Shown one piece after another: positions 25,375 through 33,713 of a DNA stretch of 64,000 nucleotides (position 1 is its first letter; each line of letters starts with the position of its first letter). Made by a program: the position numbers and the translations under genes. The DNA is from UBA668 sp043721915 (GTDB lineage: Bacteria; Actinomycetota; Acidimicrobiia; Acidimicrobiales; Ilumatobacteraceae), in NCBI GenBank assembly GCA_043721915.1, contig JAYSPV010000081.1, forward strand, positions 1 to 64,000. Reading direction: 5' to 3'. Below the pieces are notes generated by a model. That model ran no database searches and was not told the DNA's origin. It was given only the letters and a program-made list of their open reading frames with translations.

Positions 25375-26457
25375 ATGCGTCGACAGCGAACCTCCGGAGC
25401 CGCGTGGTGCGCTGCGATCGTGTTGATCATCTCGGCCTGTGCGACCGATGGCACATCTGAAGTCCGATCTGGCTCAGAGGATGAAGCTGGCGATGCTCAG
25501 GCCGCCGCGGTCGCCGACTGCGCGGCCGGCACGGCAATCGCAGCGGGGGGCCGCCTGCGGATCAGCTCGACCGTCGCACCCATCACGTCCATCGTGGCCA
25601 ACGTCGCCGGGGGCCTCGCCGACATCACCGGGTTGGTCCCCGAAGGCACCAACTCGCACACGTTCGAACCGGCGCCGAGCGTTGCTGCGACCTTGGCGAA
25701 CACCGACGTACTGTTCGCCAACGGATTGGTCCTCGAGGAGCCCACCAAGGACCTCGCGCTCGAGAACCTCTCGGATCGGGCAACGTTCTGTGAGCTCGGG
25801 ACTGCGATCCTGCCCGTTGCCGACTACATCTACGACTTCTCATTCCCACGCGAGGGCGGCAAGCCGAACCCGCACCTGTGGACCAACCCGCCGATGGCGA
25901 AGCGCTACGCCGAAACCATCAGGGACGTCCTCGTGCGCCTCGATCCGGCCAACGCAGCGGCCTATCGCGCCAACGCGGCGGCATACCTCACCAGGCTCGA
26001 CGCACTCGACGCGGCGATGGTGACAGCCACCGCCACAGTGCCCGCCGCGCAACGCAAGCTGCTCACCTACCACGACGCATTCGCATACTTCGCCGCCACC
26101 TACGGCTGGACCGTGATCGGTGCCATCCAACCATCCAGCTTCGACGAGCCGACGGCGAAGGAGGTAGCAAACCTGATCCGCCAGGTGCGCGACGCCGGGG
26201 TACCTGCCATCTTCGGGTCAGAGGTGTTCCCCAGCCCGGTGCTCGAGCAGATCGGCGCGGAAGCCGGCGTCGAGTACGTCGATGTCCTGCGCGACGACGA
26301 CCTTCCCGGCGAGCCTGGAGACTCCGGCCACTCGTTCCTCGGACTGATGCAGTTCGACTACATCACGATGGTCGAAGCACTCGGGGGCGACGCATCCGCG
26401 CTCAGGACGCTCGATGTCAGCGACGTCACCGTCGACAACGCGGACTACCCCCAATGA
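25375..26457 (+). CDS. znuA: Zinc ABC transporter substrate-binding lipoprotein
   Basis: About 360 residues. A lipoprotein signal (MRRQRTSGAAW, hydrophobic AIVLIISAC with the lipobox Cys near residue 21) is followed by the two-lobed cluster 9 fold: STVAPITSIVANVAGG, GTNSHTFEPAPS (metal-ligand His), NPHLWTNPPMAKRYAE (His), TYHDAFAYFAATYGW (His) and an FGSEVFPSPVLEQIG segment. A long Ser/Glu/Asp linker follows the lipobox. It is co-translated with znuC (ATGA overlap). Zinc rather than manganese is inferred from the adjacent Zur-like regulator. Confidence 0.88.
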   Translation: MRRQRTSGAAWCAAIVLIISACATDGTSEVRSGSEDEAGDAQAAAVADCAAGTAIAAGGRLRISSTVAPITSIVANVAGGLADITGLVPEGTNSHTFEPAPSVAATLANTDVLFANGLVLEEPTKDLALENLSDRATFCELGTAILPVADYIYDFSFPREGGKPNPHLWTNPPMAKRYAETIRDVLVRLDPANAAAYRANAAAYLTRLDALDAAMVTATATVPAAQRKLLTYHDAFAYFAATYGWTVIGAIQPSSFDEPTAKEVANLIRQVRDAGVPAIFGSEVFPSPVLEQIGAEAGVEYVDVLRDDDLPGEPGDSGHSFLGLMQFDYITMVEALGGDASALRTLDVSDVTVDNADYPQ

Positions 26458-27251
26458 CCTCAGTCGACTCCCCCACGACGCCGGGCGACGTCGCCGGCAG
26501 TAACCGACCACTCGTCGAAGTCAACGGCGTCTCGCACAGCTACGGCGGCCCCGTCGTGCTCGACCACATTCACCTCTCGATCGAGCCCGGCTCGTTCCTC
26601 GGCATCATCGGCCCATCCGGCTCGGGCAAGACCACGCTGCTGCGCATCATCCTCGGCAACCTCACCCCGACGCTCGGCACGGTGCAACGCCAGCCTGCCA
26701 GGCGCGTGGCGTACGTGCCGCAGGTGGAGACCGTGAACTGGAACTTCCCGATCACGGTGAGCGAGGTGGTGTTGATGTCACGGCCATCGTCGGCGCGTCG
26801 CCCATGGGCCACCGCCGCCGAACGTCGCGACGTGTCGCTCGTGCTGGAACAACTCGGGCTGGGTGGCCTGGAGGATCGTCACATCCGCGAGCTGTCCGGT
26901 GGGCAACAGCAGCGGGTGTTCCTCGCCCGTGCCCTGCATCGGCAGCCTGATCTGCTGGTCCTCGACGAACCGACGTCCGGTGTCGACGTGCGAACTCGCC
27001 ACGAAGTAGTGCACCTGTTGACGGATCTGCACCGTGACGGCATGGCGGTGGTGCTGACCACGCACGACATCAACGGGCTGGCGACACATCTGCCGCGGAT
27101 CGCATGCGTCAACCGCGAACTGATCGCGATCGGAAGCCCACGTGACGTCCTCACACCGCAGGTGCTCGAGCGCACGTACGGGGCACCAATGGAAGTCCTC
27201 GAACACGGCGGGCTGCTGCTGGTCACCGACTCGCCGCTGGGTCCGTCATGA
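26454..27251 (+). CDS. znuC: Zinc ABC transporter ATP-binding protein
   Basis: 265 residues. Walker A GPSGSGKTT at about 55-63, Q-loop YVPQVETVNWNFP, signature LSGGQQQRVFLARAL, Walker B LLVLDEPTSGVD, and switch His in TTHDIN. The Q-loop and the sequence after it match the metal-transport (cluster 9) ATPases. The ATG overlaps the znuA stop by 4 bp, and its own stop overlaps the znuB start by 4 bp. Confidence 0.93.
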   Translation: MTSVDSPTTPGDVAGSNRPLVEVNGVSHSYGGPVVLDHIHLSIEPGSFLGIIGPSGSGKTTLLRIILGNLTPTLGTVQRQPARRVAYVPQVETVNWNFPITVSEVVLMSRPSSARRPWATAAERRDVSLVLEQLGLGGLEDRHIRELSGGQQQRVFLARALHRQPDLLVLDEPTSGVDVRTRHEVVHLLTDLHRDGMAVVLTTHDINGLATHLPRIACVNRELIAIGSPRDVLTPQVLERTYGAPMEVLEHGGLLLVTDSPLGPS

Positions 27252-28087
27252 ACCTGTTCGAACCGTTCCAGTTCGCGTTCTTCCGCAACGGGATCATCGT
27301 GGCGGTGCTCGCCGGGGCGATCTGCGGCCTGATCGGCGTGTACGTGGTGCTCCGCCAGATGAGCTACATCGGCCACGGCCTGTCGCACTCCATCTTCGGG
27401 GGCGCCGCAGCGAGCGCCGTGCTGTCGGTGAACTTCTACCTCGGCGCTGGCGTGTGGGGGCTGCTCTCGGCGCTGATGATCGGCCGGGTGGCACGCCGCG
27501 GCAAGATCGGCTCGGATGCGGCGATCGGAGTGATCACCACCGCTTCGTTCGCGATGGGCCTCGCGCTGTCGAACGTGTTCGGCCAGGCGAAACGTTCGAT
27601 CGACGCCGTGCTCTTCGGCTCGATCCTCGGCGTCGGCGGCACCGACGTGATCGCCGTCGTGGGTGCCGGCGTGCTCTCGGTGGTCGTGATCTATGCGTGC
27701 TATCGCCAACTGCTGTTCGCCACGTTCGATCCCGAAGTGGCCGACGTGTCCGGCGTCAACGTTGCGCGGATGGAGGCGCTGCTGATGCTGATGTTGGCAA
27801 CCACGATCCTGTTCACGATGAAGGTGATGGGTGTGCTGCTGATCAGTGCCATGCTCGTCACGCCGGCCGCCACGGCTCGGATGATGACCAACTCGTTCTC
27901 GCGAATGCTGACGATCGCACCGATCATCGGCGCCGTGTGCGGGGGCGTCGGGATGCTGCTCAGCTACCACATCGACGTGTCCCCCGGAGCCACCATCATC
28001 CTGCTCGCCTCCACCGTGTTCCTCGTGGTGTTCACGGTGACAGGTAGCCGTGGCCGCCGCAACGTCGGCGGCCTCGCCCATCACTGA
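27248..28087 (+). CDS. znuB: Zinc ABC transporter membrane permease
   Basis: 279 residues with about eight hydrophobic helices. It starts MNLFEPFQFAFFRNGIIVAVLAG and contains the ABC-3 family hallmarks GLIGVYVVLRQMSYIGHGLSH and ATFDPEVADVSGV. It forms the membrane channel for the ZnuA/ZnuC transporter. It is last in the three-gene operon and convergent with the S51/CysRS fusion gene. Confidence 0.93.
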   Translation: MNLFEPFQFAFFRNGIIVAVLAGAICGLIGVYVVLRQMSYIGHGLSHSIFGGAAASAVLSVNFYLGAGVWGLLSALMIGRVARRGKIGSDAAIGVITTASFAMGLALSNVFGQAKRSIDAVLFGSILGVGGTDVIAVVGAGVLSVVVIYACYRQLLFATFDPEVADVSGVNVARMEALLMLMLATTILFTMKVMGVLLISAMLVTPAATARMMTNSFSRMLTIAPIIGAVCGGVGMLLSYHIDVSPGATIILLASTVFLVVFTVTGSRGRRNVGGLAHH

Positions 28088-28106
28088 ACGAGCGCCGGCC
28101 GTCCGC

Positions 28107-29411
28107 TCAGTCGCTCGCGATGAGCTCCCACACCTGGCCGTCGGGCGTGTCGCGAACCTCGATGCCAGCAGCGGCGAGACCGTCGCGGATCGTGTCGGAC
28201 AGGTCGTAGCGCTTCGCAGCGCGAACCTCGGTACGGACGTTCAGCGCGACGTCGACGACGGGCCCGAGGATGGAGCGTGGATCGGTGAGGCCCCCAACCG
28301 CGGCGTCGCCGAGGCGGACGATCATCGACCGCAGCAGCGCACGGGCGCGGGTGGTGGCATCGCTCTGCAGCGTGTCGGTGGACCACCCGACGATCGCCTC
28401 GTCGAGGTCGAGCACCGCCGACACGGCCGCCGGCGCATCACGTTGCGCCAACGCAGCGTCGAATGCGGCGCCGAGCCGTTCGGCGTCGCCGGCCAGCGAC
28501 GGGGCAGCCTCGCCTGGAGCGACTGCGACGGCCGGTGGCGGCGTGTCGGGTCGTTCGGCACCGGCCGCCGACGAACCGTTCGGCACCGATGACGAACGGG
28601 ACGAACCCGACTCAGGACCGGCACGAAGCACGTCGATCGACACTGTTTCGCCCGTCGGGATCTCCACCGACAGTCCGCTGCGGCGCAACGTGAGCACGCC
28701 GAGACCCACCACGGACGCAGTGTCGGCATCGAGGTCGAGGATCACCCCGGTGTGCTCGTCGAGACCGAGGACGAACGCCCCGTCGGGCAACAGTCGTTCC
28801 ATCATCGCCAGCCGGCGTTCGCCGAGGTAGCAGAAACGGGTGTCGTGATGGCCGCCTTCGGCGTTGTTGTAGTGCGGGATCACCGCCACCGGCAGCCCGA
28901 GCGGCGACAGGAGATCGAGCCCGTCGAGCCAGTACGGATCGGCACCCGACTTGTACACCTCGTACACCGGCACCGTCGCCAGCCCGAGCGTGAGCGCAGC
29001 GGCGCTCGAGAACGTGACGGCCCCCTCGGTGCGCAGCTTCTCGGCGAGAAGATCGGGGATGGGCGTGCCCGCCCACTGCCGGAGCGCGTAGGTAGGGCTG
29101 CCGGGGCCGGCGAACACGAACCGTGCTTGGCGAACGCGGGTGAACGCCGCCTCACGCTCCAGCGTGGCCGTGGTCTCGAGGCGTTGCAGGCCGGCGACGC
29201 CGATGGTCCGATTGAGGCTGGTCGCGAAGTAGCCGACCGTCTTGGCCGAGAGTTCATCGGCGTTCTCCTGGAAGCCGAACGGCGTGTCGAGGAACACCGC
29301 TGGCACCTCGCCCGCCACGCTCGCCTCCAGACATTCGAAGACCATGCGATGCGGCTTGACCATCGTCGGTGCCGTCTCTCCGCTTCCCATGATCGTCAGC
29401 AGGCGCGTCAT
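28107..29411 (-). CDS. Fusion of a peptidase-S51/class I GATase-like domain with a CysRS C-terminal-like domain
   Basis: 434 residues in two modules. Residues 1-260 look like a cyanophycinase/peptidase E type fold: TIMGSGETAP at the start, VFAGPGSPTYALRQ at 99-112, a possible nucleophile serine in VTFSSAAALTLG (S135 or S136), PHYNNAEGGHHD, and LDEHTGVILD. A Ser/Pro/Ala-rich linker spans about 264-308. Residues 310-434 resemble the DALR_2/C-terminal region of cysteinyl-tRNA synthetase: AAFDAALAQRDAPAAVSAVL, then EVRAAKRYDLSDTIRDGL and GIEVRDTPDGQVWEL. There is no CysRS catalytic domain. Function is unknown. The ATG overlaps the upstream hydrolase stop. Confidence 0.7.
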   Translation of the reverse strand: MTRLLTIMGSGETAPTMVKPHRMVFECLEASVAGEVPAVFLDTPFGFQENADELSAKTVGYFATSLNRTIGVAGLQRLETTATLEREAAFTRVRQARFVFAGPGSPTYALRQWAGTPIPDLLAEKLRTEGAVTFSSAAALTLGLATVPVYEVYKSGADPYWLDGLDLLSPLGLPVAVIPHYNNAEGGHHDTRFCYLGERRLAMMERLLPDGAFVLGLDEHTGVILDLDADTASVVGLGVLTLRRSGLSVEIPTGETVSIDVLRAGPESGSSRSSSVPNGSSAAGAERPDTPPPAVAVAPGEAAPSLAGDAERLGAAFDAALAQRDAPAAVSAVLDLDEAIVGWSTDTLQSDATTRARALLRSMIVRLGDAAVGGLTDPRSILGPVVDVALNVRTEVRAAKRYDLSDTIRDGLAAAGIEVRDTPDGQVWELIASD

Positions 29412-30268
29412 CGTTGAGTTCCTTCATGTGCAAGGTCGAGCAGCACCTCGGCCAGCTCGGCCGGGTGTTGAGCATGGATGTCGTGGTCTGCCGGCGAGAA
29501 CCACCGCACGCGTCCGTGCGGCAGCTGCGCGAGCGCGGCATCGACGGCGGCGCGTTTGTCGTGTGTCCAGGCAACATCGCCGGTGTCGGCCGGGACGAGC
29601 AGGGTGGGCACGGCGAGATGCGGGTAGCGCGCCGACGGGCGGTGTGCGTACAGCGCCTCGAGGATCATCATGTGCCGCTCGAAGGTCAGCCACGGCGCGA
29701 TCGTGGCGTCGGCTCGCACCTCGAAGTTGGCCATCGAACCGATGATGCCGGACTCCGGCCAGCTGGGGTGCCCGTCGCGCATCCATCGCTCGATCGTCGA
29801 CGCAGGGGTGCCGATCAACCGAGGCGGTGCGAGAGCTGCACGGCAGTCGTCCCAGGTGGGGAATCGGCCGGCGAGTTCGATGAACCCACCGTCGACGGCG
29901 GCGATCGCTCCGGCGAGCGCTGGATGGGTGGCGCCGAGCTCGATGACGACGTTGCCGCCCCACGACTGGCCGACGACGACGGGACGGACCCAACCGAGGG
30001 CCGAGATCAGCGCCACCAGGTCGGCAACGATCGTGTCGAAGTCGTAGCCCTCGTCGGGCTTGCTCGAGCCGCCGTGGCCACGTTGGTCCACCGCCACCAC
30101 CGGATGTCCCGCGGCGGCGAGCGACTCGGCAACGCCGTCCCACATCCGTGCGTTCGAGGCGAGCCCGTGAACGAGCAGGAACGGGACTTCGCTGCCGTCG
30201 AGATTGCGAGCGAGGATGCGCAGCTGCACGCCGGCCGCGACCTCGACCATTCGCTCCGATGAACTCAT
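29408..30268 (-). CDS. Alpha/beta hydrolase
   Basis: 286 residues of the classic alpha/beta hydrolase type: oxyanion region LLVHGLASNARMW, VVAVDQRGHGGSSKP, nucleophile elbow VVGQSWGGNV (GxSxG, Ser near residue 101), and catalytic His in SPADHDIHAQHP near the end. Substrate unknown. It starts at the ATG at 30268, overlapping the upstream oxidoreductase stop by 4 bp, and its stop overlaps the next start by 4 bp. The open frame extending to 30601 reads antisense-like through the neighbouring gene and is discarded. Confidence 0.87.
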   Translation of the reverse strand: MSSSERMVEVAAGVQLRILARNLDGSEVPFLLVHGLASNARMWDGVAESLAAAGHPVVAVDQRGHGGSSKPDEGYDFDTIVADLVALISALGWVRPVVVGQSWGGNVVIELGATHPALAGAIAAVDGGFIELAGRFPTWDDCRAALAPPRLIGTPASTIERWMRDGHPSWPESGIIGSMANFEVRADATIAPWLTFERHMMILEALYAHRPSARYPHLAVPTLLVPADTGDVAWTHDKRAAVDAALAQLPHGRVRWFSPADHDIHAQHPAELAEVLLDLAHEGTQR

Positions 30269-31227
30269 GTCGCTCCTCCACTTGCCGCTGCGCGTATCCG
30301 GTCGCACAGCTCGGCGATGATGATCGACTCGGTGACCGGTCGCGGCCAAGGGGCGTCCGCGCGCACCGCAGCCGCGAACGCTTCGACCATCGCCAGGTAG
30401 CTGTTGCCGCCTGCTGCAGCACGGTGCTCCACCTCGCCGTCGGGCCGAGTGATCGTGAACGAGGTGTCGTGTACGCCCGGGGTGAACGGACGATCGACCG
30501 TCAGCGTCCCGCCGGTCCCGCACACGACCAGCGCCTGACGTTCGGGCAGTTCGAAGGACGCCAGCACCGACGCCGTCGCGCCACTCGACCAGCCCAGCCA
30601 CGCGGCGGTCGTGGCATCGACGGTCGTATCGGCGGTCGTGGTGTCGACAGCAGCAGCAGGGGTCACCCGGGCAGCAACCGTCGACGGTGCGCCGCCCATC
30701 GCGGCGACGATCGGCGACAGGCAGTAGATGCCGACGTCGAGGAGCGCTCCCCCACCATGCTCGGGCGCCCAGCGGTAGTTGTCGCCCTGGGCGAGGCAGA
30801 ACGTGAAGGCAGCATCGACGTGGCGGATCTCGCCGAGTTCGCCCGATCGCAGGCAGGCGTCGATCGCCGCGCTGCGCGGGTGGAACGGTGTCATGTAGGC
30901 CTCGACCAGCAACACGCCTGCGGCGTCACACGCCTCGGACATGACCCTGACATCGGCCTGTGAGACACCGAGCGGCTTTTCGCACAGCACGTGCTTGCCC
31001 GCGGCGGCAGCGGCGAGAACCCACTCGCAGTGCATGCCGTTCGGAAGGGCGATGTAGACCGCATCGACGGCAGGATCGGCGAGCACGTCGGCGTAGCCGA
31101 TCGAACCGCTGCGCGAGCCGATGCTTCCCACGGTGGCCCCGACGCTGTTGTGGATCGCGGGGATCACGGCTTCGGTGGCGATCCAGGAGGTACCACCCAG
31201 CACGCCGATCGCGATCGGGCGGCCCAT
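30265..31227 (-). CDS. Gfo/Idh/MocA family oxidoreductase
   Basis: 320 residues. The N-terminal Rossmann domain begins IAIGVLGGTSWIA, and the family EKP motif is in GKHVLCEKPLGVS near residue 85. The C-terminal substrate domain contains VEAYMTPFHPR, then GGGALLDVGIYCLSPI, where the D-x3-Y-like pair is typical. It resembles trans-1,2-dihydrobenzenediol or 1,5-anhydro-fructose dehydrogenase-like members. It oxidises or reduces a sugar or cyclitol with NAD(P). It follows the frameshifted paralogue by 4 bp and is coupled to the hydrolase. Confidence 0.87.
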   Translation of the reverse strand: MGRPIAIGVLGGTSWIATEAVIPAIHNSVGATVGSIGSRSGSIGYADVLADPAVDAVYIALPNGMHCEWVLAAAAAGKHVLCEKPLGVSQADVRVMSEACDAAGVLLVEAYMTPFHPRSAAIDACLRSGELGEIRHVDAAFTFCLAQGDNYRWAPEHGGGALLDVGIYCLSPIVAAMGGAPSTVAARVTPAAAVDTTTADTTVDATTAAWLGWSSGATASVLASFELPERQALVVCGTGGTLTVDRPFTPGVHDTSFTITRPDGEVEHRAAAGGNSYLAMVEAFAAAVRADAPWPRPVTESIIIAELCDRIRAAASGGAT

Positions 31228-31231
31228 CGGC

Positions 31232-32673
31232 TCAGGCACCCGACACTGCATCACCGCACGCCGCCGACAGGTGCGCACGTTCGAGCACGGCGACCACGTC
31301 GCGCGACTGCTCGGCGGGCACCGGGCTGGGCTCTGCGAGCAACAGGTGGTCGGCGAGGGCACGATGGAAGGGCCAGGCTGGGGTGCGGACCGGCGGCAGT
31401 GCCGTCTCGACGATGCCGTAGCCCGGCTCGTAGCGGGCGAGGCGCAGCGTGGAGGCGACCTCGGCATGGTGCCAGGCGGTCGGCACATGACCGCGGCCGG
31501 CAACGAGCTCGTCGGCGACCACTGGCCGGTAGTCGGCGGCGATGGTACCGGCAGTTCCTTGCACGAAGAACTTCGGCTTGCGGATGGCCGCGACGTCGCT
31601 CTGGATGAACCGCGCCTCACGGCCGTCGGCCCAGCGCATCTGCACATCGATCTGTCCGAGTTGGTGACATCGCGCCACACCCGTTTGTGCGAGGACGCCC
31701 GCACCGAGTCGGGCGGGCCGCCGAAGATCTGCAGGATCCAGTCGATGTGGTGGGAACCCCAGTCGTACACGGCGCCGCCGGACAGCGCCTCGTCGCTGTG
31801 CCACCAGCGGCACGGATGCTCGAACGAGCCGACGAAGGTCTCCATGTTGAACACCTCGCCGATCGTGCCGGCGTCGATCGCCCGGCGCAGCGCGAGGTAG
31901 TCGCCGTCCCAGCGACGGCTCTGGTGGACGGTGATGGTGCGCCCAACAGCGGCCGCCTCGCTCAGCAACATGTCCGCATCCGCTGCCGTGAGGCACATCG
32001 GCTTCTCGACCACGACGTGCTTGCCGGCCCGCAGCAACGCGAGCGCGATCGGGGCATGGAGGACCGGCGGGGTGGCGACTATGGCCACATCCACCTCGTC
32101 GTCGGCGCACAGCGAGTCGATGTCGACATGCGGATGGAGGTGCGGGAAATCGGCAAGTGCGGCGGCACGGCGCTCCGCGTTGGAGTCGCAGACGCCGACG
32201 AGGCGCAGCCCATCGGTCTCCGTGGCAGCCAGACCGTGTGTGTACCCCATGCCACCGAACGGGCCGTAGCCGACGATCCCCACGCCCACGCACTCGGTCG
32301 CCACCGCGTTGGGCGCTCCCAACCGGTCGAGGAGCCGGCGATGTTCGGCAACGCCGCGCAAGCGGTCGGGCCGGATTGCTGTGACGATCACATCGCCGTC
32401 GGCAGTGGCACACTCGACGATCGCCGGCACGTCCGTGAAGCGATTGCTGGTCGTCGCGACAATCGCGCATACCGCAGCGTTGATCACATGGATCTGCGTG
32501 AACTCACCGACAACCGCAGTCTCACGAGGCATCCGTGCGGCAACGTCGCGTTGTGCATCCGGGCGGACGAACCACTCACCCTCGGGCAGCGCGTCACCAC
32601 GGGCGATGCCGAGCGTCGAGAGCTCACTCTCGGAGAGATCGGCCACATGGACGACGCGTACGGCACTCGGCAT
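31232..32673 (-). pseudogene. Gfo/Idh/MocA family oxidoreductase with N-terminal extension, frameshifted
   Basis: The gene begins at the ATG at 32673 (TAGCTT hexamer 7 nt upstream). Residues 1-125 form an extra domain of unknown type; the Rossmann fold starts at VGVGIVGYGPFGGMGY, with VVEKPM as the EKP motif. Homology stops at about 31655 in the sequence VTNSD and resumes at once in another frame with QIDVQMRWADG, running to the TGA at 31232. Adding one C (TCGGAC-CAG) restores a 480-residue protein. The lesion is a single missing base: either a real mutation or a sequence error. The strong flanking homology favours a recent loss or an error. Confidence 0.75.
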
Positions 32674-32765
32674 GGGGAGCAAGCTAGCTGGAGGGGTCGC
32701 CGTCTTCCTGTTGGGCTCGGTTGCGGGACGTGACACTTGGCATTGACGTCGTGGCGGGTGGGTCG

Positions 32766-33392
32766 TCAGAACTGCGGGATGGCAGGCGCACTGGGATGGC
32801 CGGAATCGAGTGCCGGATCGTTGCTCGGGAGGGTCCCCTCGAACCACGGGTCGCGCTTCCAGTCGGGCACGGGCGGGTCAGCCGATGAGTTCGGCACGAA
32901 GACCGATCGTTCGACGAGGTCGTAGCGGTGGACGTACCGGCGGCAGTTGGCGAAGATCGCCTCGCCGCGCACGCGCACGACGAACAGCGCTCCGGGATAG
33001 TGCTCGATCAACGCATCGTCGGGGTCGATGCCGGCGACGCCGTTGTAGCGCAGGCGAGTACCACGCTCGAAGTCGACGAACAGGATGCCGACGTGGGGGT
33101 TCACTGCCAGATTGCCCATCGAGAGGAACATGCCATTGCCGTCGTAGACCGGGAACGCGATCGTCTGCTCGTCGACCACCCGCACGAACCCGGGCTCGCC
33201 GCCCTTGTACGAGCATTGTGGGACGCCGGCGGCGTCAGCAGTGGCGAGGAAGAACATGTCGCGAGACTCGATGAAATTGCGGAACGAGTCACCGATCTGA
33301 TCGTTGGTCGCTTCATCGAGGCGGTCGGCCAGCCGCCGAGAATCGAACCGGTCCTGCAGCGCTCGCTGGCCGTCGTGGTAGTGCTGGGACAC
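32766..33392 (-). CDS. Pyridoxamine 5'-phosphate oxidase-like FMN-binding protein
   Basis: 208 residues from a GTG with a strong Shine-Dalgarno (GAGGAGGA). The split-barrel core reads RDMFFLATADAAGVPQCSYKGG, then VRVVDEQTIAFPVYDGNGMFLSMGNLAVNPHVGILFVDF and RLRYNGVAGI, matching the flavin-nucleotide-binding pyridox-oxidase superfamily. Members bind FMN, heme or F420. It is not the vitamin B6 enzyme PdxH, which has different C-terminal motifs. It is the last chromosomal gene before the integrated element. Confidence 0.82.
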   Translation of the reverse strand: MSQHYHDGQRALQDRFDSRRLADRLDEATNDQIGDSFRNFIESRDMFFLATADAAGVPQCSYKGGEPGFVRVVDEQTIAFPVYDGNGMFLSMGNLAVNPHVGILFVDFERGTRLRYNGVAGIDPDDALIEHYPGALFVVRVRGEAIFANCRRYVHRYDLVERSVFVPNSSADPPVPDWKRDPWFEGTLPSNDPALDSGHPSAPAIPQF

Positions 33393-33485
33393 TGTTCATC
33401 CTCCTCAGCCCGACGAGGGCTTGCGGTGACGCCGATGCGGCAGAACCACGGTAGTTGACGACACCGTGGGCGACAAGGGACGAGA

Positions 33486-33513
33486 AAGGCCCAGGTCTGT
33501 TGACCTGGGCCTT
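33486..33513 (-). terminator. Original tRNA-Ala terminator, now stranded left of the element
   Basis: A perfect 11-bp stem, AAGGCCCAGGT (33486-33496) and ACCTGGGCCTT (33503-33513), with a 6-nt loop and a short T-rich tail (minus strand TTTCTCG). It follows the orphan tRNA 3' half in the sense a tRNA terminator would. It was probably the terminator of tRNA-Ala before the element integrated. Confidence 0.6.
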
Positions 33514-33518
33514 CGTCC

Positions 33519-33565
33519 GTGGAGCTGTGGGGAATCGAACCCCAGACCCCTTCCATGCCATGGAA
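33519..33565 (-). repeat. attL: 47-bp direct repeat containing the tRNA-Ala 3' half
   Basis: Identical over 47 bp to 41626-41672. It contains the anticodon stem-loop 3' side, variable loop, T-arm and acceptor 3' strand of tRNA-Ala but no 5' half, so it is not a functional tRNA. It marks the left junction of the integrated element. Confidence 0.9.
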
Positions 33566-33576
33566 TCACGTAACGT

Positions 33577-33599
33577 CCATCCTTGTTCGCTGACATCCG
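33577..33599 (+). promoter_or_regulatory. Bipartite element-specific motif, copy 1 (integrase leader)
   Basis: CCATCC - 5 nt - CGCTGACATCCG, 12 bp inside the left attachment site and upstream of the integrase gene. The same bipartite motif with the same spacing recurs at 35270-35292 before the xis-like gene. It is a candidate site for an element regulator or for Xis. Confidence 0.5.
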
Positions 33600-33665
33600 C
33601 AGTATGCACGCTGACCAGCAGTTTCGCAAGAGTCAAGTTCGGACGTGTTCGCTGGGGTACGCTGG

Positions 33666-33687
33666 CTACTACTCGCCCTACTACTCG
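33666..33687 (+). repeat. Integrase arm-site pair, left
   Basis: Two copies of CTACTACTCG (33666-33675 and 33678-33687), 12 bp apart. An identical pair with identical spacing and orientation is at 41544-41565 near the other end. Location, about 100 bp inside the attachment core, and pairing on both arms fit the arm-type sites bound by the N-terminal domain of lambda-type integrases. Confidence 0.6.
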
Positions 33688-33713
33688 CTGGGCGAACATG
33701 GAAGGGGTCAGCC

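Noticed and set aside
30265..32847. An 860-residue single protein carrying two MocA domains
   Set aside because: The middle part (about 31232-31650 in this frame) is frameshifted nonsense rich in Arg, Ser and Pro, while the correct continuation of the first enzyme is in another frame ending at 31232. These are two genes, the first with a lesion.
33446..33469. Inverted repeat CCACGGT-N10-ACCGTGG left of the element
   Set aside because: Seven-base arms in GC-rich DNA with no gene or repeat elsewhere to link it to; too weak to call an operator.
33520..33565. A second tRNA gene
   Set aside because: Only the 3' half is present; there is no D-arm or 5' acceptor strand. It is an attachment-site remnant.
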